Assembly: GCA_021307315.1 (NCBI GenBank)
Contig: JAJSPD010000007.1
Span: 1,054,001-1,118,000, forward strand
DNA from: Bisporella sp. PMI_857
Lineage: Eukaryota > Ascomycota > Leotiomycetes > Helotiales > Helotiaceae
Length of the DNA: 64,000 nt
Direction: 5' to 3'
In this document: positions 54,602 to 64,000 of the stretch, piece after piece
Numbering within the stretch: position 1 is the stretch's first letter
Layout: each line of letters opens with the position of its first letter
Position numbers and translations under genes: made by a program
Notes under the pieces: generated by a model
Told to the model about the DNA's origin: nothing
What the model saw: the letters and a program-made list of their open reading frames with translations, nothing else
The model's database searches: none

Positions 54602-55998
54602 CTTATTGAGAATGACTGCATGTCATTTGTGAAGGCAGTGTTGAGGAGTGGCAGTCTTACGATCCGAACTATGATCTTTTGTCGATCTTTTCTTTCGTCT
54701 GCGATGGTTAGATTTCCTTTGTCTTTAGTCCAGCCTCTTTCAAAACCAATCCAGAATTGTTGTTCTTAGAGTGAAATCTCATATTACATGCGACAGGCCG
54801 TTCCGTATATCGAATTACAACATGCCAAATATTTTTCATTCTCCGTGATTGAGTTTAGCCACTTGAAAATGTAAACTTCCAATGGAACAATTCTGAAATG
54901 CAGAAGCTGTATTATGTTTGCTTCCTCCTATCTTCGACCAGATTTAATTTTAATTTCGGGGTTAAATGGGCTCTGAAGAACGCCAGGAGTTGGAGAAAAG
55001 GAACTTCTATGTAGAGTGCGACCTATGCTAGATACCCCACCAACTACGATGCGCTTGCAAAACCGAGTGACTTCAGCAGCACTGCCGCCTATTGTGGGCT
55101 ACTTCGCTAAACTTCAGGGGCTAAGTTCCAGGCTTCCCATCGCCAAAAAAAATAATAGAGACCATTGACTTAATATCAAAGGGAAAAGGACTAGTATTAA
55201 ACAGAAGACCGAATTTTCCATAGTCGTTGTACGGGTCACTCCACAACTGCACGGTGATGCCGTCCTCTGATCGGTGCTCCACATTCATGACAGCGAGCCA
55301 GCTCCATGGCATACCGCAATCGCCGATTGCGAACTAGGTCCATAATTAGGAGTTTTTTTATTAAAAAAAATTGTGTGGAATCCGTCTGAACTCACTTAGT
55401 GCCTATTTCTCGCAGTTTGTACGGGGCCAGAGTGGGTATCCCGAACTACTGGCTGTCAGGTGCTCAGGGGTAAAAAGGGGTTTGGTAGAAGTTCTGGGTC
55501 TCGGCACCAAAAAGGAGGTAAAAAGTTACGTATATAATTTTAATATGCCAAGCTTTCATATTTTGCTCTAGTCTCATGCAACCTGCTTGCGCTCGGTATC
55601 TCGGTATTTGTCTCAAGTAATACCACGCTATTCGCGCTGCTCAACGCCGAAACTCTATTTGCTTGGTAATCTCATTTGATTTGTTATTCAATAAGATCGG
55701 TAATACCTACAATTCACGTGACACCAGGAGCTCTTGATAGAACGAGAAACGACAATCAGCGTTAAGTTCAGTTAAGCAGTCCAAACTTGATGCAATGGTG
55801 TTCAAGGGGCAAAGCCACAAGGCGGTTTTTGCTGAGCAATATAATGCCTCATTTTCTCTGTTCACTTCTGCGCGTTGAACATAAATATAAATATAAATAT
55901 ATATATATTCATGAACCTCCGAGATGACACAATAAATACTTGCAACCTCAACCTCAAGCTCTAATTCCATTTCCAAAGAAAAATCAACAAAAACTAAT
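54602..55998. other. intergenic with a possible gene fragment and a microsatellite
   Basis: 1.4 kb. Minus-strand 55121-55330 reads FAIGDCGMPWSWLAVMNVEHRSEDGITVQL..., coding-like after a CTAG acceptor, but no upstream exon fits in frame, so it is probably a fragment. (AAATAT)n/(AT)n repeats occupy ~55879-55908. Confidence 0.4.
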
Positions 55999-56797
55999 AT
56001 GTCGGCTGATAAGCAAATCATTCTTGTTACAGGTTCGCCATACAGCTCTCTTTGGCCGCACATACTCTCTAACTTTCACAGGCGCAAACGCGGGAATTGG
56101 ATACGACGTTTCCTACGCCCTCGTTGCCGCCTCGCCCAATAACCATGTCATTATGGGCGCCCGCAACCAGGCCAAGGGTGAAAAGGCGCTCAAGGAGCTC
56201 CAAGCCCGTAAACCCCAAGGCACGCTCAGTCTCGTCAGCTTAGACGTTTCCAAGGACGACTCCATCGAGACTGCTGTAGCAAAGATCAAAGCGGATTTCG
56301 GTCACCTTGATGTTCTGGTGAACAACGCTGGAATCGTCACTCCCGACCCTACCACGCGGGAGTCCCTTCGCACAGCCTTTGACACCAACGTTTTCGGTGT
56401 CTTGCTCTTGACCGACGCCGTGACTCCCCTTCTCAAGGCGTCGAAGTCGCCAAAGATTATCAATGTTAGCTCAGAGCTAGGCTCTATCGCCTTGAGGCTG
56501 GATCCGACCAACCCTTCCCACAAGATACCGGGCGAGGTTTATCGCTTGACCAAGGCCGCGCTTAACATGCTGACCGCTTGTCAGCACGTAACAATCCAGG
56601 AGTTTAATGGCACGGCGTGGGCTTTTTGCCCCGGATACGTGGTCACCGATCTTGTGGGCGACAGGGAGGAGAGGAAGAAACGGGGTGCCGAGAGCTCGGA
56701 GACAAGCGCGCAGGGTATCCTCGAGATTGTGGAAGGAAAGCGCGATGCCGAAGTTGGCAAGTTCGTAACCAAGTATAACAAGCAGTTTCCGTGGTAG
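55999..56797 (+). CDS. short-chain dehydrogenase/reductase (classical SDR)
   Basis: Two exons (55999-56032, 56082-56797; 49-nt intron) encode 249 residues. The intron falls inside the cofactor motif; splicing restores VTGANAGIGYD, the Rossmann TGxxxGxG. Others: NNAG, INVSSELGS (catalytic Ser) and YRLTKAAL (catalytic Tyr and Lys as YxxxK), then CPGYVVTDL. MGARN after the second strand suggests NADP preference. Cytosolic. It resembles plant/fungal carbonyl-reductase-like SDRs; substrate unknown. Confidence 0.92.
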
Positions 56798-59079
56798 ATC
56801 AGCTTATGCTGTAGATCAACCCAGTTTTGGGATGCTACAAAACCGCCAAAATTTGTCGCCTTGTCGCGGTGCAAATAGTCATAAAATATAAATACAAGTT
56901 GCTGAATTGCCCCTTTTCCATCGTCTTCGAGTCGTACCAATCTGAATAAGTTGTATCGCAACTATAGTCTCAGTTCCTCTAAACCTCGGTTATCAGCGTT
57001 AAGCTCTTGGCTATCTATAGGGCTAGAAAGAGTAGCTTTATTTTCATTAACATTACATTAGGATTAATAATTAATGAGGCAGAGTGCCAATGTAGAAGAT
57101 AATAGCAAATGTAATGATGGCACTTGATGGCCGTCTCAACTTTTCCGTACACTGGTAAGGCGCGATGTAATGCAGCTGTCCACATTTCGCTAACGGTTAA
57201 TGCGCTGAAATATGCGACCCAACCCGCATAAAGATCGACAAGAATCTGAGGACCACACTTTTGCGCAGGCCAAATCATTAGCAGTGGGGTCTCTGTGGCG
57301 AGAGCAAGTGCTGTACACTTATCGGTGAGTCTGGGATTACTGGTCCTTCACGAAGGCCGCTCCACTGCTAATAATTTAGCCCTATACCAAAGTAAGCAAG
57401 TGGCACTAGTACTAATGCTTTTTTGATGAAAGGCGTTTATGAGATTTGGACAGGGTAATTATGGAATCTAAGGCTATTTGGCGTTCGTTTCGAACATGCT
57501 CTCTCCAGGCAGGTTTTAAAGCAGTTTTAAGATTAGTAAACAAGGTTGGTGGCCTGATCGACCAGAAGTATAATATACTATTTCTTGCAATACTTCATTC
57601 TGTAGGACATGGGTTGATCCTGAGCCCTCCAATTCCGGGTGCAGGACCGACAGAATCAGGTGATGAATATATCCCTTTGTACCTTCAACCTCCATTGTCT
57701 TTACCCTCCCCTCCCATATTTCTTAACCAGGGTTAACAAGCTGCCACTAGCAACACTAATCTAGAAACGACTTGAATAAAACATAATATTGAAATGATTT
57801 CCAAGCCTGGCAGGTGTGATAACACATCAGCACTTTGCAAGTTGCCAGATAGGTGGATATTCCTTCTTACTTAGCTGTTTGGTACGACAGTACTCACGGA
57901 GGCGGAGAAGGAAAAGCGAAGCAGGTTCACAATTTGAACCACAATCGTACAATAAGCATGACGATCATAAACATCAAAGTCTGTACAATGAAAGCACCAG
58001 ATTCAGGCTTATACAAGCATGGTAGCAGTGAAGAATCGGCCAGTCAGGAGTCCTTACTCGTGCTTTATACAGTACTGTAAAACAGAATAGATATTAGTCG
58101 CATTGTTAATGGTGCGATGGTTGATGGTAGATGGCGGCGGTGGATGGGCGTTGGTGACAATTATGCTACTAGCTTTCCTATAGTGGACAAAGCCGGTCGA
58201 AGGGGTGTGCACAGAACTTTGCAGGACCCTACTGTAGGTATCTCTCAAGGATATGATTGAAACGTCCGACCATTAAGGCCCTGGCATCTCCCAACTTGCA
58301 AAATTGCATGTCGCGATTTTGCGCAACTTTATAATATAACACTTAATTAAATCCCCCCCCCAAAAAGAAACTTGATATATTTACATTTAATAAATCTAAT
58401 TAGAACAAATTGTCTAAATGTATATTTATACTGTATATGTTTTGTTGTAAGTTCTATTTTAAAAAGACAGAAAAACAATTTTCAAGTAAAATCGAGTTTA
58501 GTATGTTTCGCTTAATATAACAGCAAAACAATAATCCAAAAGTAGAAAAGCGCATTAAAAGCCTCGATTAACTATTTCAATAAAGAAAATAGCGGGCATA
58601 TGCCAAGGTGCTAATATTCTACGTTCAATTGTACCCCTCTCAAAAGGACTTGGGGTTGGAACATCTGCCCCGCTAAAATGGCCCAAGCTCGCTTGGAGGG
58701 CTGCCGATTTATGGAAGTCAATATAGATCCAGCTTATACTTGGTATTGAGAATTCTATACGATATACGAGATACACCACTTCTTACTAGACTACCAACCT
58801 AGATACAGATCTTTTATTATAGGCCTGGTGGCATACAGATCGTAACCCTCAACATTACTTTCAGCCGCAGCTGAAAAGTCCGCTGAAATTCATCCACCCC
58901 TTTTGGATGCAAGTCCGCAAAAAATCAAATGCCATGATCTCTTAGCCTTCACGTCTGTTCCTAGGATTTAAATCATCCCAAACCCTGAAAGATTCATCTT
59001 CTCCTCACATGTTTTCAGCTGGTATCAAACCCTTCAAGCGAATAACCACCCACTTCATCACAAGAAAGACGGAGAAGAG
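56798..59079. other. long intergenic region, AT-rich in its right half
   Basis: 2.3 kb without a supportable gene. 58320-58560 is strongly AT-rich with a C9 run near 58354. Short open frames lack motifs. Confidence 0.4.
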
Positions 59080-61266
59080 ATGGAAAGCCAAAAAGACACC
59101 CAGTCTTCCGGCCCCGAACCAGAAGATCTAAATATTGGCAGCCTCAATATTGACGGCCACTCGAACTTAATCGCCCCGGCTACCTTAAAGGCAAAACAAC
59201 TCAACGACGCATCAAAAGACAAATTCGAATATGGAGAACCTCTTAAAAAGGGGTATATACGACTTTTTCAACTTCAACCTGGATCTGGTCATGACCCCAT
59301 AGTCTGCTCCTTGCTCCTTAGTCCCCTCGAAGGTGGCCTAACCCCTTTCGAAGCAGTCTCTTACGTCTGGGGTAGTGAGGATAACCCACATCCCATCACT
59401 TGCAACTGGGTTGTTCCATTCATGGACGACGAGGGACTCGGGTTCGCCTGCCCGCAAGAACTTACGAATAATATGACAGTCACTGATAGCCTCTATCAAT
59501 TGCTGTTACGTATCCGCCATCCCGAAGGTATGCGTACACTCTGGATCGACCAAATCTGCATCGATCAAGACAAGAATCCCGAGAAGCTACAGGAAAAAAT
59601 GGCTCATGTCCGAATGATGGCCGAAGTGTATTCCGCTGCGGATAACGTGCTGATATGGCTTGGAGAAGAGGATTCCGAGACAGCTACAGCGTTTGGAATG
59701 ATGAAATGGGTGGCAGTAACAATTGAAATGTCAGAACAAGAACTCGGATCCTTGATAAGCTACCTGGCAACAACAGAGGACTTCTCAAACGATGAAACGG
59801 AAGATCTGGTTGGGCACAAACAAAACATGGAGCATTTAAAATCTCTTCTCGTCCATGTTCAGCCAGCTGTTGTCACTGGAATGGACGATCCAGCTTCCCC
59901 AAATAGCACACACATGACTCTACTTGGAAGCAGAGCCCTAGCGGCTCTTCTCGAAAAGCCTTGGTTTACAAGAAGCTGGACATTTCAAGAAACAGTCTCA
60001 GCAAGGAGCGCAACGATCGTGTGTGGTTCCCACGAAGTAAAATGGGACATCCTCTACCAAGCATGCAAATCCATGCAAGCCCGACGAATGTTTGTAAAAG
60101 GAGCTTATGATAGGATCAACATGGCCTTCGTTGTTGAGAGCACAGTAAAAAAAGGAGATTTACGACGGGACTGGGCTAGATTGAAGCGCATGAGCAGCGG
60201 CGATCAAACCTCAAACAGTCCCGACGATTCAACATGGCTCCGCTCGGGAGTCTTCCTTGAACAAAGAAAGATCAAACGCCTACTCCCCCTCCTCCGATCA
60301 ACAGCCTGCAAAGACCCACGCGATAAAGTCCTCGCCATCCTTGGAATCTCCCATGATGACAACCGCTGGATCGTATTTCCAGATTACGAATGGGATGTCG
60401 TCAATCTCTACACTTCCATTGTCTCATACTGGATCTGGGGCGTTGGAAAAATGGACATTTCGTTCTTAAACCATATTCAGGATTCAAATCCTAAGCACAA
60501 ACTTCCTTCTTGGGTCCCTGACTGGAGTACCCCTGTAATTGCAACTCCGCTCATAGACCTCGCCGACTTCTCAGCCTCAGGAGATACAGTACCTAATGTT
60601 TTCATGGACGAGATAGATTACCTGGGTGATCTCGCACCCTTCCCTCATTTCCCACCACTAGCCATAGAAGGCTTTTTCATCTTGAAGGTCCAAGATGTCG
60701 AAACCGACCTTACGAATTACGAACGCCATGCAGAGATAATGAGTCAGTTCGAGAATCCATATCCGACGACGGAGCTATCATATCTGGAAGCGTATCAAAA
60801 AACAGTTTATCCTAAGATCCCAGAGGGTTTTCGGCCCCTCGAACGAGCAGAGGGGACGCCGAGTTTCTGGGAGTACACCAATAACCACAGCCCCAAAACC
60901 ATACCATCATCACCAGAGTCCACCACTACCACCCAGCAACACTACACAGCACAAGACTTGCAATCCCAACTCCCAGACCTTTCAACTCCCTCTGACCCCA
61001 ACTCCCAAATCCAGCACCACACGCGTGCCCCTGGTCCAGGCCGCGCCTTCTTTGTCTCCACAACAGGCTTTATAGGACTTTGCTCCAAGGACACTATCCC
61101 AGGAGACGAGATCTATATTTTGCTGGGAGCAGCGACGCCCTTCGTGATTAGGGTTCCTGAAGATAAAGTCGTGAGGTTTGTGGGGGAGTGTTTTGTCTTG
61201 GGGCTTATGCATGGGGAGGCGGTTGAGGGGAGGCCGACGCAAAGGACTGTCGTGATTATGCGGTAG
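59080..61266 (+). CDS. HET-domain protein
   Basis: Single exon, 728 residues. The heterokaryon-incompatibility domain spans ~60-330: YIRLFQLQPG (59-68), FEAVSYVWGSEDNPHPI (90-106), LWIDQICIDQDK (154-165), VYSAADNVLIWLGEE (183-197) and PWFTRSWTFQE. The C-terminal part (DPRDKVLAILGIS, VNLYTSIVSYWIWG, LPSWVPDWSTP, then a Thr/Ser/Pro-rich insert and GLCSKDTIPGDEIYILLGAATPFVIR) is the common C-terminal layout of fungal HET-6-like proteins. HET domains trigger cell death after recognition of non-self. The frame is entirely intact, unlike the two HET genes at 28 and 36 kb. Partner genes are not evident except a TPR relic 280 bp downstream. Confidence 0.93.
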   Translation: MESQKDTQSSGPEPEDLNIGSLNIDGHSNLIAPATLKAKQLNDASKDKFEYGEPLKKGYIRLFQLQPGSGHDPIVCSLLLSPLEGGLTPFEAVSYVWGSEDNPHPITCNWVVPFMDDEGLGFACPQELTNNMTVTDSLYQLLLRIRHPEGMRTLWIDQICIDQDKNPEKLQEKMAHVRMMAEVYSAADNVLIWLGEEDSETATAFGMMKWVAVTIEMSEQELGSLISYLATTEDFSNDETEDLVGHKQNMEHLKSLLVHVQPAVVTGMDDPASPNSTHMTLLGSRALAALLEKPWFTRSWTFQETVSARSATIVCGSHEVKWDILYQACKSMQARRMFVKGAYDRINMAFVVESTVKKGDLRRDWARLKRMSSGDQTSNSPDDSTWLRSGVFLEQRKIKRLLPLLRSTACKDPRDKVLAILGISHDDNRWIVFPDYEWDVVNLYTSIVSYWIWGVGKMDISFLNHIQDSNPKHKLPSWVPDWSTPVIATPLIDLADFSASGDTVPNVFMDEIDYLGDLAPFPHFPPLAIEGFFILKVQDVETDLTNYERHAEIMSQFENPYPTTELSYLEAYQKTVYPKIPEGFRPLERAEGTPSFWEYTNNHSPKTIPSSPESTTTTQQHYTAQDLQSQLPDLSTPSDPNSQIQHHTRAPGPGRAFFVSTTGFIGLCSKDTIPGDEIYILLGAATPFVIRVPEDKVVRFVGECFVLGLMHGEAVEGRPTQRTVVIMR

Positions 61267-61546
61267 CGGTTGCAGGTTACTGTTCAGAAGATCAGGAGAT
61301 CAGAAGATTATATTGACCTCAGAGTTGAGACTATTCATGGTGGTGGAGTTAGCCCAATGACATTTCTCCTGGAACTTCAGTTCGGCCATGTCTCACTCAA
61401 CAGTCTCATCACGCTTGACCAAGATGACCGGATGCCACCGACGCAACATCAAGTCATTATTTCGCGATTCGCACTTTATTAATAATGCCACTTATCCGAT
61501 TGGCTGCTAATCGTAATGATATACGCGAAAAGTTACGCTTACAAGC

Positions 61547-61720
61547 ATGAACAACCTTGCTCTTGTGCTGCGCAGTCAGGGGAAGTACAATAAGGCCGAG
61601 GCCACTCAACGACAGGCGCTCCAGCTCAAGGTAGAGGTGCTCAGCCAGAAACACCGCTCGACGCTTACGAGCATTAATAGCCTCGCTCTTGTGATCCACT
61701 TCCTAAGAGACCTACCCTGA
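61547..61720 (+). pseudogene. TPR (kinesin-light-chain-like) repeat relic
   Basis: 57 codons reading MNNLALVLRSQGKYNKAEATQ, then RQALQLKVEVLSQKHRSTL and TSINSLALVIHF before a stop. This is one full TPR of the type found in tandem at the C-terminus of fungal NB-ARC/NACHT-TPR receptors (MNNLA.VL..QGKY.EAE) plus the start of the next. The rest of the gene is absent on either side. Its position 280 bp after a HET gene suggests a decayed NLR. Confidence 0.7.
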
Positions 61721-62603
61721 CAGCCGCAGCATCCATTCCTAAGTCATCCATACCGGAAGGAGTCACTCATCGACATCATATCTTTGGTCTAGGTCTGTAT
61801 GTGTGGGAATTACAAGTATACACCAAGAGAGTAATTTCTGAATGAGCAACGGAAGTTGTATTCGAATCCAAAAACTGATTGAATTGCACTTACGCTGAAT
61901 TACAAATATGTTCTAGACTTTGATTTTCTTTCATTTTATTCGTTCACACATCTAGTGCTTATATCAGTCAGGTCCTATGCTAAAAGTGTAAATGCTTTCC
62001 TTCTTAACCAAATATCTACTCTCCGCAAGTGAAATGCTTAAGAAGGTAGATGAGAGACAAATGGCGACCGCACCAAATGCTTTATAGTAAAGTCTCACGA
62101 TTGACCATTCACCAACGCTTTGGAACTAACCCCCAGCAGACGTCAACATGATGTCGACCCTGTACTGTGTATGGAACAGCTGAGAATGTTATACGTGATC
62201 TGCAACGTTTTGGTGTTTGTCAAATATTTATAAGCCTGTAGAAATTTTGAACCCATAACATAAGTTTGGTAACTGCAATTTGGATTTCTAGGTTATCTGT
62301 TTCGGGAGGCCACTCTAACATTAATTTTGACATGAGCCTAAATTTTTGTTTCAGAAAGTCACCTCTGGCGCCAGATTTTGAGGGAATGCTTCGCCCAAAA
62401 AAGTATTTCAAGGCACTTAACTTGTAATGTTTTCGCTTTCAAAAATCTTAAGATAGATTCAAGGGCCGTTTAAAAGAAGACAGGGAGGAAAGAAAATGAA
62501 AAAGTTGATATTTATTAGTCGGATAAGGAATAGGATAGAGTAAGGAAAGGTGGGAAGAGAAGAGAAGAGAATTTAGTCAATTATATCAATTCTATTTCCT
62601 ACT
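61721..62603. other. intergenic, nothing recognised
   Basis: No gene called; a purine-rich stretch (GGAAAGGTGGGAAGAGAAGAGAAGAG-like) lies near 62545-62570. Confidence 0.4.
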
Positions 62604-63416
62604 TTACAAGCTATTACCAATGGATCTTTCAATCCTTGTCATACCCTCCGCTGCTTCGAGCATAGCATTCCGAATCTCCTCGCTCAAGCCGGACTCTTTC
62701 TCAAATGCTCCTCGCAATGCATCCGTTGCCTGGGTATAAATAACCAAGATACCTGCACCTGTGCATCGAGCCATGAAAGAGTTAATTTTCCGCCAACTCT
62801 GTACGTATTCTGGCTTGTACTCTGTTTCCGGTACTAAATAAAGATCTTTTGATACACATGTTAAACATGACTTGTTGGAATTCCTTGTTTTCAATTGGGG
62901 AAGAAGAAAAGCAACAAAAGAGCAAAGAACCTAAGGGAAGAATAACATACCGCGACCACTGTAATAAGCCTCTAAACACTGACCAAATAGAGGTAAGTCT
63001 CCCCACACACGTTGCTCAATCTGTTCGAATTATCAGAAAGTCTTTGACAAAGATGATAAGAATCGATCTCGTAAACACTTACTCCCTACACAACGAAGTT
63101 TTCTTTTGCACACCGCACTAAGAACATTGACGAGCCACATATGTATCTCGCTCGTTACATCAGAACTACCAGCCATTTCAGCTATGACCTCCTAGATCGT
63201 CCATAAATAAGCTTCGACCTCGTTCTTCTCAGGATCAAGAAAAGAGCAGAAAAAGTCAAGGCGACGTGCGGCTTCCGCTGCGGCTTCTAAGGTTGCAGAC
63301 TGAATGGTAGACGCAAATAGATCGAGCACGCTGGTTTCTCGTTCAGAGAAATTCCTTTGCTGTATCGCTTTGAGTTGAAATAGACCGCTCGGGTCGTTTG
63401 TATTATTCGCCATCAT
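62604..63416 (-). pseudogene. DUF3632-like gene with one in-frame TAG
   Basis: Three exons (63416-63114, 63020-62951, 62833-62604) join into 200 codons, with a single stop, TAG at codon 75 (63192-63194). Before it: LDLFASTIQSATLEAAAEAARRLDFF...VEAYLWTI; after it: EVIAEMAGSSDVTSEIHMWLVNVLSA, then IEQRVWGDLPLFGQCLEAYYSGR, then SWRKINSFMARCTGAG...ATDALRGAFEKE. The WGDLP and W..INSFMARC blocks are the signature of fungal DUF3632 proteins, whose function is unknown. Introns are ~93 and ~117 nt, and the joins keep frame. Either the TAG is a nonsense mutation or the boundaries around it differ. Confidence 0.6.
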
Positions 63417-64000
63417 GTCGATTTGCGTTGCCTAAAACACACTAAAGAGTGGTTCGCGCGGAAATAAAGTGTCTAATAATCACCAGGAAGTGCACCATAG
63501 CTTGTGGCGCCGAGTTGAGAGTGAATAGGTTAAGAGGCGAATACCAGAGGCATGAGAGAGAGGAGGTTGGTAGGAGGAGGCTGGTGAATTGAGGCTCAAG
63601 GTTCTTTTATCAGCAGGCCATATTATATCTAGATTTTAGAAATGCTGTTTTGCACCATGTTTTAAGTTCGATAATATATTGCTTTTAAGAGTCGGCTTGT
63701 TACCTAAAAGAGTCAGGATGCTGCGTTTCATAAGCATTGTGACTTTCTGGTTGCCTGGCTAACCGATTTCTAAGACCCAATAGTGTACAAATGCGTTTCC
63801 ATAGGCCATTTGACGCCGCTGCAGCTAGACGCGGCCTTCGGTTCAATGGCCTATACAATAGCTAATATCGGTTGTTGGTTATTAGCTAGCCATCGCTAAG
63901 TAGGTTTTCCGTCCTGCTAAATCCGCCTTACATGGAATGAACAAGCAATTCCAAGGTCTCTAGCTTTCGTCGGTTTGAGAGATCAACTTACAGTCCCTTA
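63417..64000. other. intergenic, nothing recognised
   Basis: No gene, tRNA or repeat seen up to the window end. Confidence 0.4.

Noticed and set aside
55121..55330. 63-codon minus-strand frame preceded by a possible acceptor
   Set aside because: The obvious upstream exon candidate does not join in frame; kept only as a possible fragment in the intergenic entry.
57446..57736. 96-codon plus-strand frame
   Set aside because: No motif and biased late sequence (Pro/Leu/Ser); probably chance.

Overview
The window is nuclear DNA from a filamentous ascomycete (Pezizomycotina, probably Leotiomycetes; the class is an inference). Evidence: genes are interrupted by short GT-AG introns (mostly 48-68 nt, often with a CTAAC/CTGAC-like branch site), there are HET-domain and HET-NACHT-WD40 genes, an AA9 polysaccharide monooxygenase, fungal-only families (DUF3435, Rds1, DUF3632-like) and orthologues of yeast Ebp2, Mgm1, Dug3 and Zrg17. 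Intron joins are my own reconstructions from splice signals and frame continuity.

Layout. 1-2.6 kb is gene-poor. 2.6-5.0 kb holds an intact six-exon DUF3435 tyrosine recombinase of the Starship 'captain' type (minus strand), with a tRNA-Gly-like gene 0.5 kb upstream of its start. 6-21 kb is ordinary metabolism and housekeeping: AA9 LPMO, dienelactone hydrolase, a Dal5-like MFS permease next to an adenosine-deaminase-family enzyme, a GNAT, a nitroreductase, Ebp2 and a secreted carboxylesterase. A 325-bp pogo-like MITE lies at 8.46-8.78 kb. 22-27 kb has two small Cys-rich genes and an 847-residue orphan.

27.3-37.4 kb is the accessory core. A 4.1-kb element with ~430-bp terminal inverted repeats and TA flanks contains a HET-domain relic and an intact F-box-like gene. 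Just outside it lie another copy of the TIR arm, then a HET-NACHT-WD40 (HNWD-type NLR) gene with 11 complete and one partial near-identical 42-residue WD40 repeats, then an orphan end of the same TIR family. The NLR frame is intact except for one TAG exactly where the HET domain expects Trp.

37.6-49 kb returns to conserved genes: Dug3-like glutamine amidotransferase, Mgm1 (dynamin GTPase), Zrg17-like zinc transporter subunit, a conserved two-TM protein and an Rds1/ferritin-like protein. 50-64 kb is accessory again: a decayed aminoglycoside-phosphotransferase-like pseudogene, a zinc-finger/ankyrin gene divergent from a C2H2 regulator, an SDR, an intact HET gene followed by a TPR relic, and a DUF3632-like gene with another single in-frame TAG.

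The main theme is allorecognition and immunity genes (three HET loci, one NLR, one TPR relic) associated with TIR-element sequence and nonsense mutations, in a window that also carries a mobile-element recombinase.
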